A stretch of 22,535 nt of DNA, from positions 1 through 22,535 of the forward strand of contig LT649511.1 of NCBI GenBank assembly GCA_900128395.1, given 5' to 3'. This stretch comes from Stramenopiles sp. TOSAG23-2 (Eukaryota; Sar). This document shows positions 9,331-18,183 of this stretch, piece after piece. A program made the translations under genes and the position numbers. How positions within the stretch are numbered: position 1 is the first letter of the stretch; each line of letters starts with the position of its first letter. The notes under the pieces were generated by a model, which was not told the origin of the DNA, did no database searches, and saw only the letters and a program-made list of their open reading frames with translations.

Positions 9331-9780
9331 ATACGCTGCGCTCCGATGTAACTTGAACACAGACATTGCCATACACTTCGTTCATAATTGAAATTTCGCA
9401 CTTTTTTTTTAAATTTCGTACAAGGTTTCATAACCCTATCATACCAATACCACACAAAGTATGACAAACATGGTGATCGATCTACAAGCTCCACAAATAT
9501 GGTGATCTATACATCATACGCGATGTAACTTGAACACAGACATTGCCATATATACACTTCGTTCCTAATTTACACATCATATACGCTTCGCTCGACAAAC
9601 ACGGTGTGATTTAAACTAATGGTGATCTAACTAATAGTTACATCTGAACACAGACATTGCCATATATACACTTCGTTCCTAATTGTGGTGATCTATACAA
9701 GCTCCACAAACATGGTGATTTACACATCATACGCTTCGCTCGACAAACACGGTGTGATTTAAACTAATGGTTACATCTGA
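9331..9780. repeat. Second degenerate repeat array abutting the myotubularin stop
   Basis: Two modules alternate. One is TTGAACACAGACATTGCC followed by CACTTCGTTC and TAATT (near 9353, 9530 and 9645). The other is CATACGCTTCGCTCGACAAACACGG-like, followed by TGTGATTTAAACTAATGG (near 9580 and 9727), with related CTCCACAAAYATGGTGAT copies at 9490 and 9700. The last module runs into the final codons and stop of the myotubularin gene, whose TTACATCTGA (9771-9780) also occurs inside the array at about 9639-9648. Confidence 0.8.
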
Positions 9781-10462
9781 TAATGCTCAAATCTCCTGCA
9801 ATAAAACTCTTCCCATAACTTAATATTTCTACTATTGATACGAGGGATCAAACAGCTTGAATCTGCTGCATAATTTTTATTAGTAAATAAACCGAGCTTT
9901 CGTTTTATATCAGTCCATACGCTAACGGTTTCTTCAAAAACATTATATGCCAAACGATCCATTTCCGTATTAAATAAAAATGTACCATACAAGCATGACA
10001 TATGTACATCTGCTAATAATAAAAGAAATGCCGCATTAAATTCAAATGCATTTGGATATTGCTGCAATAATTGCCATACACAATCTAAAAATTGTAAAAA
10101 TATTGGACTTCGCTCCACTGATTTTGAATTTCCATCACCATGTCCACATCGATCATGGAATTTATAACCAAAACTACACCAATGTTTTTCTACTAAAATA
10201 GCAAATCCATCTACCGTTCGATAATATGGATCTAATAACAATTCCGTTAACGCACTTAATTGTGCCGTACGATCCCATCCATCGCTACAATGTATAACAA
10301 CGGACATGCCTTGTTCTACAATATATGCTGCATCTTTAGCACCTATCAAAACTAATGCTACGTGTCGTAACCATCCAGTCTGTTCAATTTGCGTGTACCA
10401 ATTTTCACATCCTGATGCAATTGATGTTGGTTCGCATAAATCTAAAATAAACAAATTTATAT

Positions 10463-10494
<32 letters not shown>

Positions 10495-12702
10495 TAGTTT
10501 ATTATCATGTCAGACAAGTAATATATATGTGTGTGTGTGTATGTAGAGAGAGAGAGAGAGAGAGAGATGCAGAATATATATATATATATATCAGTGTAGA
10601 GGATACGAGCGTAGGACTCCACAAACATGGTGCAGGTATCAACATAGTGCAAGTATCAACATAGGGCAGGGTATCAACACAGTGCAGGTATCAACATAGG
10701 TATCAACATAGTGCAGGTATCAGTCATACATACCAATCAACAGATTTAACGATTCGCGCATGGTGTGGATATTCCCTATATTGCAATACAATTTCTCAGA
10801 ATTTTCATAATGTTGTAAATTTTCTGTTCCTTTTCCCATGGCACGATTTCCCATTGCTGCAATTTCTGCTCTTGCATCTATTATGTAAAGTTTCGTTTTA
10901 TTTTTCGATAATTCCCTGATTGTTTTAATGAAAAATTCATCTTGGGCACATCGTTTATCTTTTGCACCTCTCATTGGTTGTGCGCAACGTACGATCATGC
11001 CTCTTGATTTGCTATGAATCCATGTTACCGCTGGTATCCTAGCTTTGCTTCTGTATTTTGCAATCTCTTTAAGCATTGCATCATCAATCTTGGATGGTAC
11101 AACAAATTTTGCTGGATACGTTGGGCTTAATTTGTAATTATTTGTATATACACGAAATGGTGTAGGGCGTTGGCCCTCTTTAGCAATTAATCCAATACGA
11201 CGGTAATCCTGAACTGCATCGTACATATATGTCATATCAATAGTAGCTGTAACTGTTCCTAGAGGTGATGGTGGTGGAGACATAGTTGTAGTTTCTTTCT
11301 CATTTGATTTGTTTGATAAAGGAGTAGTAGTAGTAGATGAATTGCCATCTTTCTCTTTTAAATTTGTATCATCGTCATCATCATTTTTATCACCATTATC
11401 ATCCTCATCGCTAACTTTTTTAAACGCCGTTTTATCATCATTTTTCTTCTCAACATCATTTTTCTTCTTTTTCTTGATATTTAAAGTAGCATTTACTATT
11501 TCATCATCGTCATCACCATCCTCTTCAATAGTTACGATAGTTGTGGCATATGCATTTCTATAATTATATGCTATGAATAATTTTGGTGGGCATGGTTTAT
11601 TGATATATGCAAGACTTTCTAATTTTAATAAAAATTCTTTACAGTTTGCAACATCTGTGAATATAAATTGTGGAGTAAATCCAGAATGTTTAATTATCAA
11701 CGATATTGATGTTTCATTGATTTTTTTTATATCACTAATCATAAATAAAGGATATTCAATATCATCGGTACTATGTGTTTCATATGCATTAAATAATAAT
11801 CGATAATTAGATAATATTAATTCACCGCGTAATGGTAACGATTTTGGTGTGACAAATGACAATGTACGATCGCGTTTATTGACACGATCACGATACAATA
11901 CATACGTAGTTTGATCGAACAATTGCTCTGCTGTTTCTCCGACATAGAAAGGTACACCCCATGTGTCCACATAATCGTTAATTGTAGCATTTAAATTTCC
12001 TTCCCCTTTAAATCTACCTATATCGATAGAACGTTTATATGTCAACATAGACCATATAAATTTCCGTTCCATTAAGGATCGCGTACTTGAGCTATTTTCA
12101 TCAAATACTTTTGTCAATGTTTCTTGAGATTGCGTATATGAACGGAACGATTCAGCATGATTTAAACCGTCTGATTCGTCCAATGATAATCTTGAACGTG
12201 CTTTATTTGCCATCGATAAATTTGAACCTTGCACTAAATTAACAAACTCTTCACGTTGTCCCGGATCAATAAATACAAATTTTTTCACTTTTCCTTTTCC
12301 AGAATGGGAACCGTCAGATATTGTCAATGATAATGATGATGTACTATACGATTCAAATTTCGTAAACGCTGAGCATGGAAAAATTTTCGCACTCTCATCA
12401 CCAGTTCTTCTTTCCTTATCTGAACGTGCTTTAAATATTTTCACAACATTTTTATCCATATCTACTTCGACGGTGGCATGGCTCTTTCTACCAAGCCTCA
12501 ATACTTGTTGCACATAAAATGTCACGATATCACTATCTAAATCATCCCCAACTTCGTTTTCTTCTAGAAACATCATTGTATCTTCAAAATCTTTATTTAA
12601 TGTTGTACTTAAAACATCACCTTTGCTTTTAACTTTTTTTGCTACTAATAATTTTTTTCTTCCTCCTTCTAGTGGTGAATTATTATTTACTATTGACGTC
12701 AT
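9771..12702 (-). CDS. Myotubularin-family phosphoinositide 3-phosphatase, two exons
   Basis: Exon 1 is 12702-10734 and exon 2 is 10441-9771. Splicing (GTATGT donor, TTTTAG acceptor) joins ATT-G to AT-TTA in frame and gives 879 residues. The joined region reads as continuous myotubularin. The CX5R active site HCSDGWDRT (C708, R714) is intact, as are IHTMRESL, LVEKHW and RSPIFLQFLDCVWQ, so it should dephosphorylate PI3P and PI(3,5)P2 on endosomal membranes. A PH-GRAM domain lies at about 255-370 and the phosphatase at about 495-850. Residues 60-160 alternate strand-like segments and end in a helix, which suggests an extra PH-like fold (inference). An Asp/Lys/Asn/Ser/Thr-rich insert at 393-480 separates GRAM from phosphatase. 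The start is the ATG at 12702, and the gene diverges from malate synthase. No FYVE or C-terminal coiled coil is visible. Confidence 0.95.
10469..10590. repeat. GT, GA and AT microsatellites in the myotubularin intron
   Basis: The plus strand shows an interrupted (GT)n at about 10469-10493, another (GT)n at 10529-10540, (GA)n at 10545-10567 and (TA)n at about 10575-10590. On the transcribed strand the first becomes a CA run just upstream of the 3' splice site. Confidence 0.9.
10617..10722. repeat. Intronic minisatellite (TATCAACATAGTGCAGG unit)
   Basis: Five to six imperfect copies of a unit of about 17 bp, TATCAACATAGTGCAGG, ending just before the donor site of the intron. The array begins with CTCCACAAACATGGTGCAGG, which also occurs, with small changes, in the intergenic arrays downstream (near 9055, 9137, 9490 and 9700). 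Confidence 0.88.
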
Positions 12703-12822
12703 TTATATATGAAGATTATATATACTTTATATATATTATATATATATATATATACTAATTAATAAATAATAATAATAGTCTAATAATAATTTTGTACTAT
12801 TTGTTTTTAGGTTTCGATAATA

Positions 12823-12853
<31 letters not shown>

Positions 12854-13507
12854 ATATTATATATTAATTTGGTGGGAGGGGTGTATTAAATAATTATATG
12901 TGCGATAGATTGTATATATATAATATATCTATAAATAATGTATATAAAATGTAATATCTGAAGAGGTTAGTTATCTTCTTCTTCATCTTGTTGGATTTAT
13001 ATTTAATATATGTTAGGTTGCTTAGTATTATTTTTGGATTTTTTTTACCACCATCAATATTTATTACATTTATTTTGGATCTTTTTTTATTATATGTGTG
13101 GATTATTCGAACTGCACTACTATCTGGTAATACTGTTTGCATGATGTATAATACTGGATCCTCGTATTTCATGAGGAGTTGATAAATATGGTGTGTTTAT
13201 GCTATTATATGTGCGTGGTCCAGGTGTGGTGGTGTGCTCTTCATGAGATTTGCATTTTAGGCTAATATTCTAATTCCCAGCATCTTCTGGCCTTCTTCTT
13301 TTTTTTTTTTTTCTAAGTAAGAAGAATATTAGAAGAGTATATATTACATTAATATTTACAAAACATACCCGCATCATGCAAAAATATAAATTCACACAAT
13401 AACTAAATATAATAAAATAATTTATCTCATAAACATTATATCCATAGTATAATATCAATTTACAAATCAACAACAATAACATTATTATATATATATATAT
13501 ATATAAT
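12703..13507. other. Divergent promoter region of myotubularin and malate synthase
   Basis: About 800 bp between two divergent starts. Both ATGs are preceded by long TA runs (12721-12753 and 13484-13506). An AT-only imperfect palindrome lies at about 12818-12868, followed by a lone G-rich run GGTGGGAGGGGTG (12871-12883). A 92-codon minus-strand frame (12894-13172) has a plausible first third with A/T-ending codons like nearby genes, then degrades into Ile/Tyr/Lys. I do not recognise it and do not call it a gene. No RNA gene is seen. Confidence 0.55.
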
Positions 13508-15955
13508 ATGACGAGTGTTATTTCTAAACAAGAATATGAAATGAAAGCAAATAATAATTTGCGTGTATCTTCAACAATTGTAAATGCGGCAAGAGATATC
13601 ATAAATAATATCGACAATACAGTAGTAACAGAAGAAACGTTTTGGTCAACATTATACGAAACTTTGAGTTCATTTGGCAATTTAAATCGTTCGTTATTAA
13701 ATCAACGCAATGATATACAAGAAAAAATTGATCAATGGCATAAAGATAACAATAATAATAGTAATGAAAACGGGACATTTGATATGAAGGCATATATATC
13801 GTTTTTAAAAGACATTGGATATTTAAGACAAGAAAATGAGGAGAAAGTGAATATTGTGACTGAAAACGTTGATCCAGAAATTTCCCTTGTAGCTGGGCCT
13901 CAATTAGTAGTCCCGGCAGACAATGCTAGATATGCATTAAATGCTGCTAATGCTAGATGGGGGAATTTATTCGATGCATTATATGGGACAAATATTATCA
14001 ACAGTAAACCACCGCAAAGTAAAATATATGATAATAGTAGAGGTCAAAAAGTTTTTAAATATTGCAATGCACTTTTAAATGAAATAGTACCATTAGCATC
14101 CAATGTGAAATACGATGATGTTGTTGAATTTCAAGTAGAAAAAAATTCGGATAATAATGATTTTGAATTAAAATGTATAACAACAGGCAATAACAACAAC
14201 TCAACAACAGCATATCTTGCAAATTCAGCTCAATTCATTGGTTTTAAAAAAAATAAAGAACTTCTTCTTGAATCTATTTTATTAAAAAATAATGGGTTGC
14301 ATATTATTATTAATATTGATAAAAACGATACAATTGGAAAAACTCACAATGCAGGGATCAAATCGATTGTTTTAGAAGCAGCAGTTTCTACTATTATTGA
14401 TTTTGAGGATAGCGTTGCTGCCGTTGATGCTGAAGATAAAGCTAATATTTATCGAAATTATGCGGGTTTAATGAAAGGAGATTTAAGTGCAAAAGTTAGA
14501 GATTTTACACGTACTTTAAAAGGTGATAAAACATTTACCTCATCTTCCACTAATGATGGTGTTATTCGTTTAAAAGGCCGTTCATTGCTTCTATGCCGTA
14601 ACGTTGGTATACATATGTATACAAATGCAGTAGAATGGAAAGATGAAAATGGTAATTATACGCAAATACCTGAAGGAGTTTTAGATCTTTGGTTTACATG
14701 CCTTGGTGGATTAAATGATTTGCAAAAAAATGGACAAGGAAATTGCAATAGTAAATGCGGTTCTATTTACATTGTAAAGCCAAAAATGCATGGTCCGGAC
14801 GAAGTGAAATTTGTTATTGATTTATTTGAAACTGCAGAGAAAGCATTTAAAATACCACAAAATACATTGAAAATTGGTATTATGGACGAGGAAAGACGAA
14901 CTACGGTAAATTTAAAAGAATGTTTACGCCATGCAAGTGAACGAGTTGTATTTATCAATACTGGATTTTTAGATCGAACTGGGGATGAGATTCATACTTC
15001 CATGGAAGCTGGTATCATGCTGCCAAAAGGACAAATAGCTGTCGCCACATGGCGTAAAGCATATGAGGCGTGGAATGTAGACGTTGGTATTGAAACTAAT
15101 TTAGTTGGTAAAGGTCAAATTGGTAAAGGTATGTGGGCTGAACCTGATAATTTATTAGGTTTGTTAAAAACGAAACATGTTCATCCGCTATCAGGTGCGA
15201 TATGTGCTTGGGTTCCTAGTCCAACTGGAGCTACCATACATGCAATACATTACCATGTAAACAACGTATTTGCCATCGTAGATCGAATAAGCGTTTTGCG
15301 AGAAAGAAATGATCGAAATTTAATGGATATTTTAACGCCTCCATTAGTATCTGGTAGTAACAATGAATTGTCTCAACGGACAATCGAGAAAGAAATTAAT
15401 ACTGCTGTACAAGCAATTTTAGGATATGTTTCTCGTTGGGTTGGGCAAGGTGTTGGTTGTAGTAAAGTTCCTGATTTGAACAATATTGGAAAAATGGAAG
15501 ATAGAGCTACATTGCGCATATCCAGTCAATTATTAGCGAATTGGTTACATCATAAAGTTTGTAGTGAAGATCAAATTAAAAAAGCATTTGAATATTGGGC
15601 AACAATCGTTGATGAACAAAATATTAAAGATAATAATTATGTGAAAATGAGTGGTGTGAAAAATAGCAATGCGTACATGTAAGTATCGATGGCCTTTATA
15701 TTTAAATCTTTCTCTAACATTATTAAATACTATTACACCCACATATGATAATATATTATTATGATATATATATATATGATACATAAAATATGATAAAAAC
15801 TGTATATATCGATGTAAATATCTGAATACAAATATATTGAATAATAATACAGGGCTGGATTAGAGCTAGTATTCAATGGCCGATTAGAATTTAATGGATA
15901 TACTGAAAATATTTTAACAAAATGGCGTTTGAAACAAAAAAGCGAGAGAAAGTAA
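13508..15955 (+). CDS. Malate synthase G (isoform G type), two exons
   Basis: Exon 1 is 13508-15678 and exon 2 is 15853-15955, giving 757 residues. The enzyme condenses glyoxylate and acetyl-CoA to malate in the glyoxylate cycle. Diagnostic segments in order are TIIDFEDSVAAVDAEDK (295-311), RNVG with R364, SIYIVKPKMHGPDEV (419-433), GIMDEERRT with E461 and FLDRTGDE with D489 (the Mg ligand pair, 28 apart as in E. coli GlcB), GKGMWAEPDN, HPLSGAICAWVPSPTGATIHA, then C651 and catalytic-base D665 (14 apart as in GlcB) in MEDRATLRISSQ. Exon 2 supplies the family ending GLELVFNGRLEFNGYTENIL. Length slightly exceeds the usual 720-740 residues, partly through Asn-rich inserts near 81 and 228. No SKL-like peroxisomal signal ends the protein (SERK), and no obvious mitochondrial presequence is seen. 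Confidence 0.96.
15679..15852 (+). other. Malate synthase intron, 174 nt
   Basis: Donor AT|GTAAGT at 15679 and acceptor ATACAG ending at 15852. The phase-2 junction makes ATG and continues in frame into the conserved C-terminus. Reading through instead would stop at a TAA (15680-15682) inside the donor and lose 33 residues. Confidence 0.95.
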
Positions 15956-16201
15956 TATCTTTTGCACCACACATTATACGAAGTCGTACCGTGTACCATA
16001 ATGTAATATTATATCATACGTCGTACGTCTCGTTAACGTTGTATGATACACGAAATTACGGTGTTTTTATTATAAAAAATTATTAAAAAATATTTTTTAA
16101 AAACAAAAATTTTACGAGTACGTATTTTATAAAAATCAGAAAAAATATACATACTCCGTACGACGTATTTATTTTTACATCTCTGGGTTCCATATTTCTC
16201 T
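15956..16201. terminator. Convergent 3' region with palindrome
   Basis: This is the shared 3' flank of malate synthase and the sequon-rich gene. An inverted repeat at 16012-16048 has perfect 8-bp arms TATCATAC and GTATGATA, with CGTACG-type sequence inside. It is followed by A/T-rich runs suited to 3' end formation on either strand. The terminator role is inference; the palindrome is seen. Confidence 0.35.
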
Positions 16202-17482
16202 TTACAAGCGATAATTCATATTGGTATTTGTATTTGCATTATTTGTTGTGGTGCTTGTTCCACTACTACCACTATTTCCACTACCACTAGTAGTAGTTGA
16301 AGTACTACTACCACTATTTGATACAATACATTTTGAAATTGTCACATTCATCAATTGCCATGATGTTGCATTTGCATATGTAATATTTTGTAAAACTGTT
16401 ACGTTAACCATTTGGCCTGGACAATTATTTTCATCTAAAATTTTTTGGCATTTTAAATCAGTAACATTTTTTAATGTCATGATCCCATTTACAGTTACAT
16501 TTTTTAATGTTGTCTGGTTGTAACAAACAGATTGTTGTTGACAATACAAAGTTGTTGAATTAACGGTAACATTAACCAGTTGCCATGAAGTTGAATTGAT
16601 TGTTTTGTTCACTAGAATTTGTTTATATGTAGTAATATTTGTACATAATTGAGTAGTTGGGTTCTGTTCATTTCTTCTGGTAATCAAACGTGTACGTTCA
16701 TCCGTTACACCCCATATACCACTGTACTGACGCTGTGGATTCCACAAATTGACACCCTCCGTAGCAGTTTCAAACGGACGAATTTGTGGATACACGATAA
16801 ATTTGTTACACAAACGACGATCACCAAAACAGGGATATCTACTTTGCACCGCACCTTTTCTTATCCATGCTGCGCGTTTTTTCACCAATTCAAAATTGTC
16901 ATAATATTCTTGACTCATACTTAAATATGGAGAATGTGCATATGACTCGGGGCATCCTTCTTTTGTACCATTAAATTTTAACATGTGTCTATCATTTGTA
17001 TTATTGTCAATCTTGTCTTGTTCGTCTACGTTGTATGAATAATTGCAGTCCTTTAATACTGATATTGTCTTTTGTAACTCCATTTTATTATCTACAATTA
17101 CATCAATATCGATAACCGATGTAGATTTTTCAATATCATGCAAGGCATGAACTTCATATTTACTATTAATGACCTTATCTAGATGTTTTACAAGTTTGTT
17201 ACGTATTAAGTTTATTCTATTCATCAAAGTTTTCTTCTTATGATTATTTAGATTATCTGCGGTATAATTATCATCTTTTTTCTTTGTATTATTATCATCC
17301 CCCCTTTCCTTTGGTTTAGCCACCTCACTATTACTTGTTAAACGAATAACAGATAAACCTGATAGTGATGCATTAGTCACGGCTTCATTGAAATTTGAAT
17401 TAGTATCATCCCAACCAGCGAATATTTTAGAATATAAATCTTCATTATTTGTTGTTAGACTCGTCATATTTTTATTGTACAT
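16202..17482 (-). CDS. Unrecognised protein with very dense N-glycosylation sequons
   Basis: A 426-residue frame from ATG at 17482 to TAA at 16202. I do not recognise a family. Residues 1-160 are hydrophilic and Asn/Asp/Lys-rich. Residues 165-270 look like a compact domain with C177, C218 and C225 and several Trp/Tyr. Residues 280-385 carry 12 NXT sequons (N282, 292, 296, 304, 308, 322, 328, 339, 360, 366, 371, 379) with strand-like NVTV motifs and cysteines at 280, 314, 320, 345, 354 and 385. TSWQLVNVTV and TSWQLMNVTI are an internal repeat. A Ser/Thr/Gly/Asn tail (389-426) follows. This suggests a secreted or surface glycoprotein, yet no signal peptide or membrane segment is present. An upstream exon is possible: an AAG acceptor-like site after a T-rich run lies just before the ATG. 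In-frame TAA three codons upstream supports the ATG if there is none. Confidence 0.75.
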   Translation of the reverse strand: MYNKNMTSLTTNNEDLYSKIFAGWDDTNSNFNEAVTNASLSGLSVIRLTSNSEVAKPKERGDDNNTKKKDDNYTADNLNNHKKKTLMNRINLIRNKLVKHLDKVINSKYEVHALHDIEKSTSVIDIDVIVDNKMELQKTISVLKDCNYSYNVDEQDKIDNNTNDRHMLKFNGTKEGCPESYAHSPYLSMSQEYYDNFELVKKRAAWIRKGAVQSRYPCFGDRRLCNKFIVYPQIRPFETATEGVNLWNPQRQYSGIWGVTDERTRLITRRNEQNPTTQLCTNITTYKQILVNKTINSTSWQLVNVTVNSTTLYCQQQSVCYNQTTLKNVTVNGIMTLKNVTDLKCQKILDENNCPGQMVNVTVLQNITYANATSWQLMNVTISKCIVSNSGSSTSTTTSGSGNSGSSGTSTTTNNANTNTNMNYRL

Positions 17483-17682
17483 TCGTTCTTATAATAAAAA
17501 ATGCTTTTTGGGGTTCTTGCAAATAAATATAATGCTTGGTGTAATCATCAAACGTGTCCAAAAGGAATCACATTGAGTGAAAATTAATTAATTTGCATTG
17601 CCAATTGTCAGGTTGAGTTTCGTTACTATTTTACCACACATATATACACATATACATACCGATATACACATATATAATCAAC

Positions 17683-17821
17683 GAAAAAGCCAAATCCCCC
17701 TAATTTTAAAATATATTAAGTATGTGTTTTGGTATACTAATATTACGATCAAGGTGATTTTTGGTTAAATAGGAATATTAGTATACAAAATACATACTTA
17801 ATGGGGGATTTGGCTGTTTTC
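17683..17821. mobile_element. Foldback / MITE-like inverted-repeat element, 139 bp
   Basis: The left arm (17683-17744) begins GAAAAAGCCAAATCCCCC and ends GGTATACTAATATT. The right arm (17774-17821) is its inverse, AATATTAGTATAC ... GGGGGATTTGGCTGTTTTC. The arms match over about 45 bp. The left has an extra insert of about 14 bp (17701-17715) and a few mismatches. The loop is about 29 bp. No coding capacity and no clear target-site duplication is seen. The structure fits a non-autonomous DNA transposon, but a simple long hairpin cannot be excluded. Confidence 0.6.
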
Positions 17822-17937
17822 TCCTTGCAAGCCTTAGCAAGCCTTAGCAAGCGGGCAAGCATTATCTGCAATCCGCAATGGCAATGCCATGCCAAGTGGT
17901 TGGTTTTCTATACCAGGTACACCAGGTATTAATACCA

Positions 17938-18079
17938 ATAATTGAAATAATACCTACTGTAGGTAACGAACTACAGTGAATCAATTTAAAATATTTTGAT
18001 CTCATGTTATAATTGAAATAATACCTACTGTAGGTAACGAACTACAGTGAATCAATTTAAAATATTTTGATCTCATGTT
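17938..18079. repeat. Perfect 71-bp tandem duplication
   Basis: Copies 17938-18008 and 18009-18079 appear identical. Each holds two competing small inverted repeats: CCTAC-T-GTAGG, and ACTGTAG with CTACAGT separated by 8 bp. It lies about 100 bp beyond the transporter stop codon. Confidence 0.92.
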
Positions 18080-18183
18080 TTTTTAAAAAAAAATAAAATA
18101 TAAAAACATATGCTTAGTTACACACACATCAAAACACTCTGCTGATCGATACAAATCATGTAGTTTTAAAATTAAATCCATCT

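Larger units (their letters stand above)
10442..10733 (-). other. Myotubularin intron, 292 nt
   Basis: On the minus strand the donor is G|GTATGT at 10733 and the acceptor is TTATTTTAG ending at 10442. A CTAAC branch-point-like motif has its A at 10494, about 52 nt before the acceptor. The phase-1 junction restores a conserved myotubularin segment. The intron is filled with simple repeats. Confidence 0.92.
17483..18183. other. Intergenic region between the sequon-rich gene and the transporter
   Basis: No gene is seen. It holds the foldback element (17683-17821), a less AT-rich stretch (17822-17930) with tandem CAAGCCTTAG copies and the palindrome-like GGCAATGCCATGCC, and the 71-bp duplication (17938-18079). 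It contains the upstream region of the sequon-rich gene and the 3' flank of the transporter. Confidence 0.65.

Noticed and set aside
9771-10454. Treating the downstream myotubularin frame as a separate gene
   Set aside because: Its apparent start is a TTG inside the intron end. Donor and acceptor phases fit exactly, and the two halves form one continuous phosphatase domain.
12894-13172. A 92-codon minus-strand frame in the divergent promoter region
   Set aside because: The first 30 or so codons look plausible, but the rest degrades to low-complexity AT translation, no family is recognised and no convincing splice continuation was found.
13191-13300. Possible tRNA or other structured RNA near GTGGTCCAGGTGTGGTGG
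   Set aside because: No T-loop GGTTCRA-type motif and no acceptor-stem pairing could be found.
15679-15682. Ending malate synthase at the in-frame TAA at 15680
   Set aside because: That TAA overlaps a GTAAGT splice donor, and the conserved GLELVFNGRLEFNGYTEN ending lies in frame after a good acceptor at 15852.
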